From Sediminibacterium sp. FEMGT703S (lineage in GTDB: Bacteria > Bacteroidota > Bacteroidia > Chitinophagales > Chitinophagaceae): DNA of 64,000 bases. Both the position numbers and the translations under genes were made by a program. This document shows, one piece after another, positions 16,443 through 26,782 of the stretch (its first letter is position 1; every line of letters begins with the position of its first letter). Below the pieces are notes generated by a model. That model was given only the letters and a program-made list of their open reading frames with translations. It was not told where the DNA came from and did no database searches. The stretch covers positions 124,001 through 188,000 of the forward strand of contig PGCO01000001.1 of the NCBI GenBank assembly GCA_002786355.1, read 5' to 3'.

Positions 16443-17837
16443 ATGAAGAAGAGATTGAGTTATTTTCATATAACCCGCTATTTTGCAGACGCATTATCTA
16501 TTTTTTTAGCTTATGCGGCAACTTTGTTCTCTTTATTCGGGGTTATTGGAGCATTTTTTAACCCAATATTTTTAGGCGTCTCTATTTTTTATTGGTATTT
16601 AATCTCTGCTTTTTCCAAATTATACGCCGATAGAAGATCTAATAAATTTTCAGAGGAAATTGTATTTATCATATACAATATCATTCTCTTCTTTATTTTA
16701 ATTAGTGCTTCCCTCTATTTTGTTAAAAGCACATCCATCTACAATGCTACCTTTTTTGGTATCTATTTAGGATATATGCTCCTATTTGTGTCTGCTACTA
16801 AATATTATCTTAGAAAAAATATACATGCTGCCCTACATGAGGGAAAGTTGTACGATAAAATCTTATTGGTGGGCTCTACTCCATCAGCCATTAACTATTA
16901 CGAAACCATCAATAAATATTATTACTACGGCTATAAGTGCGCGGGTATTATAGATGATAAACCCACCCAATTGAATGGTAGTAAATATTTTGGTAAAATA
17001 GAAGCACTTCATTATGTATTGAAGACCGAGCAAATAGACGAAGTGGTGATTGCATTACCCAATACCGAATACACTAATATTCAGCGCTGTATAGAAGTAT
17101 GTGATTTTCATAAAACCAAAGTGCGCATCTTACCCGACTTACAACAGTTTGCATCGTCAGCGGTAACAGTAGATAATATTGGATTACTCCCTACCATTAG
17201 CATCATAGAATTACCCCTAGATAAATGGCAGAATAAAATAATCAAACGCATTTTTGATATCGCTTTTTCCTTGTTGGTTTTTTTAACCGTTGGGATTATA
17301 CTCTTTCCATTAATTGCACTCCTGATTAAACTAACCAGCCGAGGTTCGGTATTTTTTAAGCAGGAAAGATGGGGATTGAACAACGAAAAAATCATTTGCT
17401 ATAAGTTCAGGACCATGGTAGCTGAAAGCAAAGACGTAGACCAAAATGGCAAGTACCAGCAAGCCACCAAAAATGATCCAAGGGTCACTTGGATTGGGAA
17501 AATACTAAGAAAGACCAACTTAGATGAACTACCACAGTTTTTAAATGTGCTGTTAGGGAATATGTCGGTAGTAGGACCAAGACCCCACCCCACTCCATTG
17601 AATATAGAGAGTATGCAAACGGTAGATAACTATATGTTACGACATATCGTATTGCCCGGAATCAGTGGATGGGCACAAGTAAACGGCTGCAGGGGAGAAA
17701 CCAAAACCACTAATGAAATGCAGCAAAGAGTCAACTTTGATTTGTATTATATACATCGCTGGACATTCTGGTTAGATTGTCAAATTATTTTACAAACCAT
17801 TATCAATATCTTAAGAGGAGACCAAAATGCGTATTAA
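16443..17837 (+). CDS. WcaJ-type undecaprenyl-phosphate sugar-1-phosphate transferase
   Basis: A 464-residue polyisoprenyl-phosphate hexose-1-phosphate transferase that starts a repeat unit on undecaprenyl phosphate. The N-terminal part has about four transmembrane helices (to about 125) and a Rossmann-like CoA_binding_3 region (about 135-250); a membrane helix follows at about 270-295. The bacterial sugar transferase domain contains FKQERWG, ICYKFRTMV, TNLDELPQFLNVL and MSVVGPRPHP. The donor is usually UDP-glucose or UDP-galactose in this subfamily. It overlaps the downstream Wzi-like gene by 11 bp. Confidence 0.92.
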   Translation: MKKRLSYFHITRYFADALSIFLAYAATLFSLFGVIGAFFNPIFLGVSIFYWYLISAFSKLYADRRSNKFSEEIVFIIYNIILFFILISASLYFVKSTSIYNATFFGIYLGYMLLFVSATKYYLRKNIHAALHEGKLYDKILLVGSTPSAINYYETINKYYYYGYKCAGIIDDKPTQLNGSKYFGKIEALHYVLKTEQIDEVVIALPNTEYTNIQRCIEVCDFHKTKVRILPDLQQFASSAVTVDNIGLLPTISIIELPLDKWQNKIIKRIFDIAFSLLVFLTVGIILFPLIALLIKLTSRGSVFFKQERWGLNNEKIICYKFRTMVAESKDVDQNGKYQQATKNDPRVTWIGKILRKTNLDELPQFLNVLLGNMSVVGPRPHPTPLNIESMQTVDNYMLRHIVLPGISGWAQVNGCRGETKTTNEMQQRVNFDLYYIHRWTFWLDCQIILQTIINILRGDQNAY

Positions 17838-19467
17838 TAAAATTATCCGCAACAGCATTGTGTTGTTGTTTTTACTCGTACAAATAAATGCACAAGCACA
17901 AACTGTTTTCGAAAGTCATCACAGTGAAGTGTATCCTTATTTATACCGAATGGCACAAAAAGGATTGATCAATTTTCAAGACATTATTCGGCCCATCAGT
18001 AGAATGCAAATCAGCAATGCATTAGACAGTTTAAACAGCAAGCAGGCACAATTGAGTAAGATTGAAAAAGACGAACTCGCATTTTACTTACAAGAATTTA
18101 GACCAATTGAAGGAGGGGATGATGACAAGTTTCAGTTCATGAAAAAAGATCCCAATCAGCGACCCCGCTTATTGTTCATCAACAATAAAAACTTTCAATT
18201 AAATGCCGATCCATTTGTCAGTTTCATGCAAGTGAGTGGCTCAGGAAAACAATTTAGACGCATCGGAAATGGGATTAATTTTTGGGGACAGAGCAAACGA
18301 TTTGCCTTTCAATTTTCGTACAGAGATTTTGCCGAGCAAGGCAGAGGGATGGATACTTTTAGGAGTGAAAGCCCAGAGACAGGTATTATCCTCCTAAACA
18401 ATACAGGCGTAAATAGTAGAACGTTTAATGTAATTAAAACCAATATCAGTTATACTTGGAAGAATGGTAGCATTAGTGTTGGAAACAATCATTTGCTATG
18501 GGGCTATGGAGAAAATGGAAGAATTGTATTGTCTGACAGAGCACCCATACAACCCTATATCCGCTTCGATTACAGCCCTTTTAAGTGGTTGCAATTTAAC
18601 TATGCGCATACTTGGTTAAACTCGAATATAGTAGACAGCAATGCCAGTTACCGATACAATGGTGGCGGTGCAGCAGGCGATTTTAGGGTTCAATTTATTC
18701 CAAAATACATGGCTACCCATAGCCTAATTTTCACGCCATTAAAAGGATTAGATATTGCCGTTGGGGAATCGATTGTGTACAGCGATAAAATGGACATAGG
18801 TTTTTTAATCCCCATTAACTTTTTCAAAATTTACGATAACAACAGAAGTGTTTACAATATTAATGCAGGATCGAATGGACAATTTTTTGGACAAATCAGT
18901 TCAAGGAATCATTTAAAGAATACGCATTTGTATGGTTCTATTTTTATTGATGAAATCAGGATCTCTTCTATATTCAATAGCCAAAAAAGTAGGAACCAAT
19001 TGGGTTATACATTCGGTGCATCAGTAACCGACGCCTTTGTTCATTACTTAACACTTGGTGCAGAATATACACGCGTAAATAAATTTGTGTATAGCAATTT
19101 ATTACCAGCGCAAAACTATACCCAGTTTGATTATCCATTAGGTGATTGGATGGGCAATAATTTTGATCGATTAACGCTTACTGCAAAATATACCCCGCTT
19201 CCTAGATTAAGAACTTATTTAAGAATGCAGCATATCCGCAAGGGCGGACCAGGTACCGTTTTTGATCAGTACAATGCAGAACCACAGCCAAGATTTTTAT
19301 CTGATTTTCAAAAAACAAGAACCGATTATTTTTTCCAAGTATCGTATGAGTGGATCAATAACCTCTACTTCACCGGATCTTATCAGTTCTTGAAACAGAC
19401 CCTAGCCAATGGGGCAAAAGCCAATAACACAACCATCCAAATTGGAATGAGTTATGGGTTGAGGTAA
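17827..19467 (+). CDS. Wzi-family outer-membrane protein (capsule assembly)
   Basis: A 546-residue protein with a signal peptide ending near INAQAQ (about residue 25), followed by a helical N-terminal part with sequence like PYLYRMAQKGLINFQDIIRPISR and then alternating strands of an outer-membrane barrel. The block NNHLLWGYGENGRIVLSDRAP is recognisable from the Wzi family, whose E. coli member binds capsule at the cell surface. It is more distant from the other four Wzi-like proteins of this window. Its start overlaps the initiating transferase gene by 11 bp, suggesting coupled translation. Confidence 0.82.
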   Translation: MRINKIIRNSIVLLFLLVQINAQAQTVFESHHSEVYPYLYRMAQKGLINFQDIIRPISRMQISNALDSLNSKQAQLSKIEKDELAFYLQEFRPIEGGDDDKFQFMKKDPNQRPRLLFINNKNFQLNADPFVSFMQVSGSGKQFRRIGNGINFWGQSKRFAFQFSYRDFAEQGRGMDTFRSESPETGIILLNNTGVNSRTFNVIKTNISYTWKNGSISVGNNHLLWGYGENGRIVLSDRAPIQPYIRFDYSPFKWLQFNYAHTWLNSNIVDSNASYRYNGGGAAGDFRVQFIPKYMATHSLIFTPLKGLDIAVGESIVYSDKMDIGFLIPINFFKIYDNNRSVYNINAGSNGQFFGQISSRNHLKNTHLYGSIFIDEIRISSIFNSQKSRNQLGYTFGASVTDAFVHYLTLGAEYTRVNKFVYSNLLPAQNYTQFDYPLGDWMGNNFDRLTLTAKYTPLPRLRTYLRMQHIRKGGPGTVFDQYNAEPQPRFLSDFQKTRTDYFFQVSYEWINNLYFTGSYQFLKQTLANGAKANNTTIQIGMSYGLR

Positions 19468-19476
19468 GCTTTAAGC

Positions 19477-20274
19477 TTATGGCCGTTGAGTTATAAACTC
19501 TTTTAAGTTTAACCAAATGAATTGGGGAATTACGGTGATATAGCGTTTGAATAAACGCTTGGGCTCCATGAGTAAGCGAAAGAACCACTCCATACCTATT
19601 TGCTGCACCCAGCTTGGGGCTTGCCTCACACGATTCGTATGAAAATCGAATGCAGCACCTACTGCAATTAAAAATTTCGTTTGCGTATATTTTTTGAGTT
19701 CGTACGCTAATTTTTCTTGCTTGGGACAACCAATACCAATCCAAACCATATCGGCACCTGATTGCGTAATTGCATTTCCCAATTGTACCATTTCTGTTTC
19801 GGTCATGGGTCTGAACGGGGGACAGAAAGTGCCCACCACATTTTGATTCCCAAACTTAGTAGCAACTGCTTGTTTTAATTCATTGGCAACCCCTTCTCTC
19901 CCTCCACAAAAAAAATGTTTAATGGGGAGCATAGCTGTCGCTTTCATGGTCTCTTTAAAAAAATCTGGGCCGTAGCAACGCGCAATTTGTTTTGCCCCCT
20001 TCCATTTACCAATCCAAACAATGGGCATACCATCGGGTAAATTGAGCCAATAGTTTTGCAATATGTTTTTGAATGCGGGATCGTTGTGGGCTTCTACTAA
20101 ACCGTGCGCACCCGAAGCACTGATGCAGTGATTCGGCCAAAGCGCAGCGCCGCTGAATGGTGAAATAGTTTCGTTGCGAACGGCTTCACTAGTATCCTTG
20201 CAGACTTGCAACACGCGCGTTACTGCAGCATCAATGTCTTGATCAAAAAAGGGAATACCTAGAACTTGTACCAA
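19477..20274 (-). CDS. WecG/TagA/CpsF family glycosyltransferase
   Basis: A 265-residue GT26-family transferase, cytoplasmic and probably membrane-associated. It adds a ManNAc-type or related sugar to the lipid-linked first sugar. Family motifs include LPDGMPIVW, GPDFF, GGREGVA, IGIGCPKQEKL and GAAFDFHTNRVRQAP. The start is TTG (20274), because a stop lies two codons upstream in frame and no ATG is near. It lies at the 3' end of the minus-strand locus A run, 10 bp from the convergent Wzi-like gene. Confidence 0.9.
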   Translation of the reverse strand: MVQVLGIPFFDQDIDAAVTRVLQVCKDTSEAVRNETISPFSGAALWPNHCISASGAHGLVEAHNDPAFKNILQNYWLNLPDGMPIVWIGKWKGAKQIARCYGPDFFKETMKATAMLPIKHFFCGGREGVANELKQAVATKFGNQNVVGTFCPPFRPMTETEMVQLGNAITQSGADMVWIGIGCPKQEKLAYELKKYTQTKFLIAVGAAFDFHTNRVRQAPSWVQQIGMEWFFRLLMEPKRLFKRYITVIPQFIWLNLKEFITQRP

Positions 20275-20280
20275 TTGCGC

Positions 20281-21549
20281 TTATTTTAGATGCTGCTTCA
20301 ATTGTTGCCGCATAAAAACAAAGTTAAACCACCCACTCGTAAATAAAAAGGCAGTAATCAAAGAAATAATCGCACCAGTGATCCCATAAATAGGAAGGAA
20401 GAAATAAGTTAATGCGAGTCCAATCAACCCTTGAATGGTAGAAACCACCGAAGGCCATTTATTCTTTTTAAGTGCTGCTAAAAAAACATTGGGTACATTT
20501 TCGATCAGCAGTAGTCCTAATAAAATGCCATAGCAATTAAACGCCATGAGTGCATCGGCATCTTTCACCTCACTCCACCATTTAAAAAAGTATTGACCAA
20601 TGCTCATAGAAAAAAGCATTACCAAAATAGCCAATCCAACAAAACGCAACACTACTTTTTGATAGGTACGCGCAATTGCTGCCCAATCTTGATTGGCCTG
20701 GCTTTTAGATAAGGAAGGAAACATTACGCCCACAAAATTGGTAAGTCCAGCTCTTATCACATCATAAAAACGCGTGATCAATAAGTAATGGGTTACTTGC
20801 GCAGGCGGAGCAATGCTGCTGATTAATACAATTTGCGCATTAAATACAATGGCCCCTGCTAGTGCAGACTGAAAATACCAAAAACTATATTGGATATGGT
20901 CAATAATTAAGGACCATTTACAATTGGCCCAGGATAAATAGAAATCAAATTCTTTTTTAGCGTAGGCAAATAAAAAGAACAGATAAACCGTATTTATTAG
21001 AGCAGTAGTGATAAACAAATACAAGATAGAACCCGTATGTGCTACCCACCAGAGGGCAAGGGCTTCAATGCCAGTTCTAATCATTCTAATAATTCTGCCA
21101 ACATAAATTTTATTGGCACTCTGAATAATATTGTCAAAAAAAAGCGCAAGGAAATTTTGGATAACAATGATCGAAACAAAAAAACTGAGGTAGTAAAAAT
21201 TGGATTCCACTTTTACAAATCCAACTGAGAACAATATCCAAAATAAGGGAGCGAGTAAGCATAAAGACCCAACAAAAAAGAAGAAAATGGTATTGATTAA
21301 AGCGAGGTTATTGGGATGATTGTGAATCAACTTACGCAATAACCCAATATTGAGGCCTAAATCAAAAATGGCCGAAAACAAAATCATATTAACCAACACC
21401 CCATACTGACTATACTGGGTGGTACCCAATTGTTGCAATAGAATGGGCGTTAATAGCAAAATGGATAAAGCACTAACCGCCTGAGAAATAAAGGTGGTGC
21501 TTAAATTAGAAAGGTATCGGGCATTTAATTGAATGAAATTTTTTATCAC
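20281..21549 (-). CDS. Oligosaccharide flippase, Wzx-like
   Basis: A 422-residue protein with about twelve hydrophobic segments and few soluble loops, the pattern of the polysaccharide_synt / MOP-superfamily flippases that move lipid-linked repeat units across the inner membrane. The start codon appears to be GTG (21549); no ATG is close. It ends 6 bp before the WecG-type gene and fits locus A, which also has its own polymerase and Wzz. Flippase sequences diverge fast, so no substrate can be proposed. Confidence 0.85.
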   Translation of the reverse strand: MIKNFIQLNARYLSNLSTTFISQAVSALSILLLTPILLQQLGTTQYSQYGVLVNMILFSAIFDLGLNIGLLRKLIHNHPNNLALINTIFFFFVGSLCLLAPLFWILFSVGFVKVESNFYYLSFFVSIIVIQNFLALFFDNIIQSANKIYVGRIIRMIRTGIEALALWWVAHTGSILYLFITTALINTVYLFFLFAYAKKEFDFYLSWANCKWSLIIDHIQYSFWYFQSALAGAIVFNAQIVLISSIAPPAQVTHYLLITRFYDVIRAGLTNFVGVMFPSLSKSQANQDWAAIARTYQKVVLRFVGLAILVMLFSMSIGQYFFKWWSEVKDADALMAFNCYGILLGLLLIENVPNVFLAALKKNKWPSVVSTIQGLIGLALTYFFLPIYGITGAIISLITAFLFTSGWFNFVFMRQQLKQHLK

Positions 21550-21567
21550 CGGCTTACCACAATTGCT

Positions 21568-22356
21568 TTAATTGAAAAAGCAAATTACGGCATTACGAAT
21601 ATCTAACAAGGATATCCATATTTTTTCTAGGAGTGGATTGGCGGAATGCCCAATGGTAGTAGTGCCTTTGCCCTGAGAAATAATTTCGGGGAAAATGGTT
21701 CCCCAGCGTAAATCATGGGGATTAGCGTATCGTTTGAACTCATCAACGGGATAAGCTATTTTATTGGAACGCTTTAATAAGTATGCCGCAGCTTTTTTAT
21801 TGAGGCTGTAACCGTATCCACTGCAAATGGTTTTATAAAAAGGCGTGCCCATTGAATAAGAAATGGAATTTCCCTCGGGAGATGGATGCTGTTCTATTAA
21901 CTGAACCTTTTTTTTAGTGCTGCGCAAAATTTGTGCATGCCCTAACCAAGCACCCCAGAAGAATAAATCGTAGTCTTTTTCTACTGAAGAGTATTGTTGA
22001 TGGAGCATGACCAGATCATTGACCACACTGTCCGATTCTAGAATTAAAAAATGCTCTGATTCGCTGCGAGCTTCTTTTACAATGCGTTTCCAAATGGCTC
22101 GATTAGATAATAGTACGCCTATCTCTCCTTTGTTTAAAGCAGTTCCTGTTCTTTGTTTGGTTAATGCAATTAAACGAGATAGAAAGGGAACTTTTTGGCG
22201 AGTGGGATAAATGGCTTCCATTTGTTGTAAGCCCGGCAATTGTGCTGCTAATAATTGAATATGCGCAGCTCTTTCTGTTTCGTGTGCTGCTGCAATCACC
22301 CAAGCACGAATCATTGGTTGTTCGGAAGTAATTTCATTGGAAGGTTGCAGGGTCAT
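21568..22356 (-). CDS. Glycosyltransferase family 25 protein
   Basis: A 262-residue protein of the GT25/LOB1 type, as in LPS beta-1,4-galactosyltransferases. Typical features are AWVIAAAHETERAAH near the N-terminus, GEIGVLLSNRAIW in the middle, and FLILESDSVV carrying the acidic metal/donor motif (about residues 105-114). YSLNKKAAAYLLK lies toward the C-terminus. Its ATG overlaps the upstream GT4 gene by 4 bp, an operon-type junction. Confidence 0.85.
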   Translation of the reverse strand: MTLQPSNEITSEQPMIRAWVIAAAHETERAAHIQLLAAQLPGLQQMEAIYPTRQKVPFLSRLIALTKQRTGTALNKGEIGVLLSNRAIWKRIVKEARSESEHFLILESDSVVNDLVMLHQQYSSVEKDYDLFFWGAWLGHAQILRSTKKKVQLIEQHPSPEGNSISYSMGTPFYKTICSGYGYSLNKKAAAYLLKRSNKIAYPVDEFKRYANPHDLRWGTIFPEIISQGKGTTTIGHSANPLLEKIWISLLDIRNAVICFFN

Positions 22357-23546
22357 TGCGAAAGCAAATTTTCATACAAATGTAATTGTTGTGCCATGAT
22401 TAAATCCGGCGCAAAATTTTGTGCATATGCCTTTGCGTTCATGACCATTGCATCATAATCCTCATCGGGATAATGAGCTGCCAATTGAATGGTTCTGATG
22501 AATTGATGGGGAGTACAAATAAATCCTGTTTTACCATGTTCAATTAACTCAGGGCGGGTACCAATATTGAAGCCAATAACCGGTGTTCCCTGTTGCATCG
22601 ATTCTATAATGGTAAGCCCCATCGTTTCATACCATAAAGATGGTTGTAACGTGTATTGTGCTTTTTGTAAGTATTGATTCACTTGATCAAAAGGCAATGC
22701 CCCAGTAAAAATAATATTGGGTTGATTGTATTGACTCTTTAAAGCAGCTTCTAAACTGCCCGAACCAATTATGGTCAACTGGTATTGTTCGGATAGTTTA
22801 ACCCATTCGGATAAAATATATTCAATGCCCTTCTCGGCATCGAGGCGGCCGATATAGAGGAAGCCCTTGCGCTGGGCGTTTGGCATTGCCTGTATTGTAG
22901 CTTGCTGAGTGGCGTGAAATTCCGCCGCATCAAAAGTAGCAGGGTCAAGCATATTGGGCTTGAGCTGTAATTTATCAACTGGCAGCCCCAATTTGATTAA
23001 CTGTTGATATTGAAACTGAGTGAGCACCCAAAACTGATCAATCCATTCAAAGACCCCTATTTTTTTATAATAGGTATAAGCCAACTTGGCTACTAAACTT
23101 TGTAAGAATGAATTTCGATAACAACAGTGTTTGATTCCGTTCCAGAAATTTTTTTGATCCACACATAAAGTACAAATACCCACTGTTGGTCTATAGAAAT
23201 TACCTGAAATGCACCACCAGCGATAATTGTGCACTGTGTGCACCAGTTTGGCTCCAGCAGCTTTAGCTGCTTTAAATACACTTGCCGTTAGTACAGGAAA
23301 ATAATTGTGTACATGCACGATATCGATTTGGTGCTGCTTCACTAAATCGTATACATTGCAGTATTGTGTGCGCGAATAAAAAATGGACCGCAGAATTTGC
23401 CATTTAGAATAATCATTTACCGACACCGTGTATTCGAAAATATTCTCTTCTCCCAACCACTGTATCAACATTGCTTTTTCTCGAGCTAAGGCTTGATCCT
23501 CGCCGCCCGTGGTTGAATATTGATTATGTACTAAGAGAATTTTCAT
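22353..23546 (-). CDS. Glycosyltransferase family 4 protein
   Basis: About 397 residues with the GT-B fold of GT4 retaining transferases. The N-terminus MKILLVHNQYSTTGGEDQ has the glycine-rich acceptor-side loop. GFLYIGRLDAEKGIEYIL and SLWYETMGLTIIESMQQGTPVIG (donor-binding, EX7E-like) lie in the C-terminal half. ATG 23546 is preferred over the TTG two codons upstream. The product probably extends the locus A repeat unit; the donor sugar is unknown. Confidence 0.9.
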   Translation of the reverse strand: MKILLVHNQYSTTGGEDQALAREKAMLIQWLGEENIFEYTVSVNDYSKWQILRSIFYSRTQYCNVYDLVKQHQIDIVHVHNYFPVLTASVFKAAKAAGAKLVHTVHNYRWWCISGNFYRPTVGICTLCVDQKNFWNGIKHCCYRNSFLQSLVAKLAYTYYKKIGVFEWIDQFWVLTQFQYQQLIKLGLPVDKLQLKPNMLDPATFDAAEFHATQQATIQAMPNAQRKGFLYIGRLDAEKGIEYILSEWVKLSEQYQLTIIGSGSLEAALKSQYNQPNIIFTGALPFDQVNQYLQKAQYTLQPSLWYETMGLTIIESMQQGTPVIGFNIGTRPELIEHGKTGFICTPHQFIRTIQLAAHYPDEDYDAMVMNAKAYAQNFAPDLIMAQQLHLYENLLSQ

Positions 23547-23548
23547 GG

Positions 23549-24841
23549 TCAAGAAATTGATTCGGCTTGCGGATTCTCGGCTTGCGAGTTACTTGCATCC
23601 TCGGCCTGCTCCATTAAATAAATACCCATCAACGACCAAAAAGGAAAAGCCATCATGGGGCCTTCTAAAGACACATCAAAACTTGCATTGATAAAAATAG
23701 CAGCTAATGCACAACCCAATAAGAGTTGATTGGCTGGTAGCTTTTTTTTCAAGAGGGGTTGAAAAACAAAAAACAAAAAAAGCAGCCAAACAAAAAAGAT
23801 TGGCACTCCATACCTTGCTAAAATGGTCATCGAAAAATTATGTGGAGAACGCAGTTCCTCTCCTTCCACTTTGATGTCATCGTCAACTGATAAGTTCACG
23901 CCCAAACCCTTGCCTTGCCAAAAATAAGGACCAGCAAAAGTGTAGTCTATAATATTACCCCACCAGAGCAAACGCCAAGTCACATTGCCTTCTAAGCCCG
24001 CATTCGATTTGGCGGCATCTTTTGCCACAATACTTACGATATTATCCCTTAACTGAGAAAGCCCAATTTGTCTGCCGTATTCTTTGTCTTCTACTTTTAT
24101 TTTAGTAGACAAATACAAAGGCAGTGCAAGGGCAATCACCAAGGGGATATACTTGAAATAGGTTTTGATTTTATCGAACCATTCTGTACGTCTAGAGCGA
24201 TATACAAAAAAACTAAGGGTTACTAAAAAAGCCAAGGTACCCCCTCTATTGTAAGTGGCAGCAATCAAAAACAAATAGAATAATAAGATATAATTGAAGA
24301 TGGCCACACGCGGATTTTCCCAGGTTAATTTACCCGTCAAAATCAACATCACCGCAATTAATAAATGCACGGCCATGTCTCCATTCTTGTACAATAAAAA
24401 AGGAATATCGCCCACGAGTTCCCATTGCATGATATCGGGGAATAGGGTTCTGATTAAATAAGTTGTTGCAAGAATGATAGGGAAATATCGATAGAGTTCA
24501 GTTATCTGTGCCAACAACTGGTGGCGCTCGTTCCAAAACAAAAACACAATGAAAATAAAACAGCCATAATTAAAAATAAAACTATCTCTTACCACATCCA
24601 ACAAAGAAAAAGCAGCAGCGCCCCGAAGCATTTGAATAAAATTCACGAGCAATAAAAACAATAACACGCCCAGCACTTTACCCCAAGCAATTTTTAATGA
24701 TTTAAAATGGCGGAGAAATAACAGGATACCCACTGCCCAAGTGATCTCGGTTAAATAGGTATAGGCAATGCCTTTATTAAAGTAGAGATAACATCCATAC
24801 ACAAACACAAACCAATATCTATAAAGGGCTAGGCCTTCCAT
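23549..24841 (-). CDS. O-antigen ligase/polymerase-like membrane protein (Wzy type)
   Basis: A 430-residue protein with roughly ten to twelve transmembrane helices and one larger periplasmic loop (about residues 235-320), the Wzy_C / O-antigen ligase layout. The loop contains RLLWWGNIIDYTFAGPYFWQ and, near its end, RSPHNFSMTILARYGV; the SPHN segment is characteristic of this family. It is the probable polymerase of locus A. A Gln/Ala/Glu-rich cytoplasmic tail closes the protein. It overlaps the upstream GT2 gene by 13 bp. Confidence 0.85.
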   Translation of the reverse strand: MEGLALYRYWFVFVYGCYLYFNKGIAYTYLTEITWAVGILLFLRHFKSLKIAWGKVLGVLLFLLLVNFIQMLRGAAAFSLLDVVRDSFIFNYGCFIFIVFLFWNERHQLLAQITELYRYFPIILATTYLIRTLFPDIMQWELVGDIPFLLYKNGDMAVHLLIAVMLILTGKLTWENPRVAIFNYILLFYLFLIAATYNRGGTLAFLVTLSFFVYRSRRTEWFDKIKTYFKYIPLVIALALPLYLSTKIKVEDKEYGRQIGLSQLRDNIVSIVAKDAAKSNAGLEGNVTWRLLWWGNIIDYTFAGPYFWQGKGLGVNLSVDDDIKVEGEELRSPHNFSMTILARYGVPIFFVWLLFLFFVFQPLLKKKLPANQLLLGCALAAIFINASFDVSLEGPMMAFPFWSLMGIYLMEQAEDASNSQAENPQAESIS

Positions 24842-25731
24842 AAAATGGCCAGTTTGGTGAAGAATAAATTCCCTTCTTTATGATAGATGCTGCGCAATAA
24901 ATCTTGCAGCATATCCAATGGTTTCATGATGGCAGCAAAAAAAGCACCCCGCGTTTTTTTATAAAACAATTGTCTGCTCTCTGCATATAATTGAAACGTG
25001 CGTTGATTAAAAACAGTATTGGTGCCTGCTTCGGTAGAGCCCCCTTCTATATGAATAATTTTCACTTCCGGAAAAATCATGGAATAATAACCTTTTTGTT
25101 GCAAACGATAAGCCCATTCAGTTTCTTCAAAATACAAAAAGAAAGCTTCATCAAAACCACCGTATAATTTTACGAGTTCGGCCCGAACCATAAAAGCAGC
25201 ACCAGAAACATAATCCACTTTCTTGGGTAATGGATCGTAATTGGCCACCCCTAATGCTAGGTGTTTTCGAAAATAATTTTGATAAAATACTTTTAGCCCA
25301 CAAGCCGAAATTGCACTAAAGAAGGTAGGAAAGTTACCAAAACAATGATTGGGCAGTTGCGCTTGATTCAATAATTCACCAGAACAAAAAGCCATATAAC
25401 TGTATGCAGGATCCTTCATTTTATTAACAAAAAAGGAAGCGGCATCCGACAATAAAAAAGCATCTGGATTTAAAAAGAAAAAATAATTGCCTTTGGCTTT
25501 TTGTATGGCCAAATTATTGGCCGCTCCAAAACCTTTATTGGCAGGCGATTGTATGAAAATGACTTGGGGAAATTGCTGTACGAGCAAAGCTGCAGGACTT
25601 TCTTTAGACGCGTTGTCTACTACCAACACTTCAAAAGACAAAGCAGCATCCGTGAATTGATAAATAGCCCCAATTGCTTTTAATAATAAAGCATTGGTAT
25701 TGTAATTCACTAAGATGAAGCTTACTTCCAT
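24829..25731 (-). CDS. Glycosyltransferase family 2 protein (rhamnosyltransferase-like)
   Basis: A 300-residue GT-A transferase. The N-terminal SFILVNYNTNALLLKAI begins the nucleotide-binding part; VLVVDNASKES and PANKGFGAANNLAIQKAKG are the typical GT2 blocks, with the DAF triplet at the DxD position (FLNPDAFLL). It resembles the WbbL-like subfamily. The C-terminus is basic and may associate with the membrane. It lies between the Wzz-like gene (15 bp upstream) and the polymerase gene. Confidence 0.9.
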   Translation of the reverse strand: MEVSFILVNYNTNALLLKAIGAIYQFTDAALSFEVLVVDNASKESPAALLVQQFPQVIFIQSPANKGFGAANNLAIQKAKGNYFFFLNPDAFLLSDAASFFVNKMKDPAYSYMAFCSGELLNQAQLPNHCFGNFPTFFSAISACGLKVFYQNYFRKHLALGVANYDPLPKKVDYVSGAAFMVRAELVKLYGGFDEAFFLYFEETEWAYRLQQKGYYSMIFPEVKIIHIEGGSTEAGTNTVFNQRTFQLYAESRQLFYKKTRGAFFAAIMKPLDMLQDLLRSIYHKEGNLFFTKLAILWKA

Positions 25732-25746
25732 ACCTTCAATTAAGGG

Positions 25747-26781
25747 TTATTTTTTGGAAGGATAAAAGAAGAAAGCGATCACAACAGAAAAGAAAACGAC
25801 CAATGCAGAAGCAGCCGCTAAAATCAATACAATTGATTTCTTGCGATTCAAGAGTGGATACTTAGCCGTATCTAACATATTGATGATGGGCGTTTGAGAA
25901 GCTAGGCTCATGCGGGAAGCTTCTAAGTTTTTTACTACTTCAGAATACAAAGCAAAGCTGATGGTTTTTTCGCGCTGCGATAATTCAACAGGCACTGCAG
26001 TAGACCTAAAAGCGGTATTGGCATCGAGTATTTGTAAACTAGCTGATTGGTAAGACTTATTATTCAGGATGCGCAATAATGAATCGGCTCTTTTTTCTAA
26101 GCGGGCAAAATTTCGATTACTCAAACTGGTTTTTTGATCTACGTATAATTGAATGGTTTCGTGGACCAATCGATCAGAAAATATTTTAGAAAATGTTTCG
26201 GATTGGGTTACTACGGTGGCTTTAATGATAGACCCTTTTTTATTAACGCGATCTACCACTAAATTTTTCTGAACAATTTGATCGAAGATGAAATACAAAA
26301 CAGAGTCTTGTAAGCGCGTCATGGGTTTAGGATAAACCACATTATTATAAGACACTGCAGGAACTTTTTTACGCAATTGCGGAAGATATAAGTCGGCCAA
26401 TGTTTCGCTAGATAATCCCTTGCTGCTGTCTATTTTAGAGAGCAATACTTTTTCTACAATATGCCTAGAACGTAAAATGTCTAAAATATTATCGCCAGAA
26501 AAAATACTACCGCCTGCACCAAGACCACCAAGGTCAATACCAAATTGAGAAGCTATGCCCGATAAGCTACCACCCCCGCCAGCAGATTTTTCTTCTAGTA
26601 TAAAACTTACTTCGGCCTCGTATTGTTGCTTTTGCAAAAAAGAATACAAAGCGGCCACACCATTCACCAGCAATAATGCCAATACGATAAGCTTACGCAT
26701 ATTCCACCAATATTGGCCCATTGCTTTTGCCTCTGCTAAAAACTGGCTTAATGCAACCGTAGTTGGTTGATTCTTCATCAT
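25747..26781 (-). CDS. Wzz-like chain-length determinant protein (locus A)
   Basis: A 344-residue inner-membrane protein with transmembrane helices near both ends (about 30-50 and 317-338) and a large periplasmic region between, as in Wzz/GNVR polysaccharide co-polymerases. A Gly-rich segment (about 85-108) ending SGDNILDILRS is shared with the second Wzz of this window at 48417. No C-terminal tyrosine-kinase domain follows. Its start is 1 bp from the end of the SLBB exporter gene, so the two are co-expressed. Confidence 0.88.
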   Translation of the reverse strand: MMKNQPTTVALSQFLAEAKAMGQYWWNMRKLIVLALLLVNGVAALYSFLQKQQYEAEVSFILEEKSAGGGGSLSGIASQFGIDLGGLGAGGSIFSGDNILDILRSRHIVEKVLLSKIDSSKGLSSETLADLYLPQLRKKVPAVSYNNVVYPKPMTRLQDSVLYFIFDQIVQKNLVVDRVNKKGSIIKATVVTQSETFSKIFSDRLVHETIQLYVDQKTSLSNRNFARLEKRADSLLRILNNKSYQSASLQILDANTAFRSTAVPVELSQREKTISFALYSEVVKNLEASRMSLASQTPIINMLDTAKYPLLNRKKSIVLILAAASALVVFFSVVIAFFFYPSKK

Positions 26782-26782
26782 T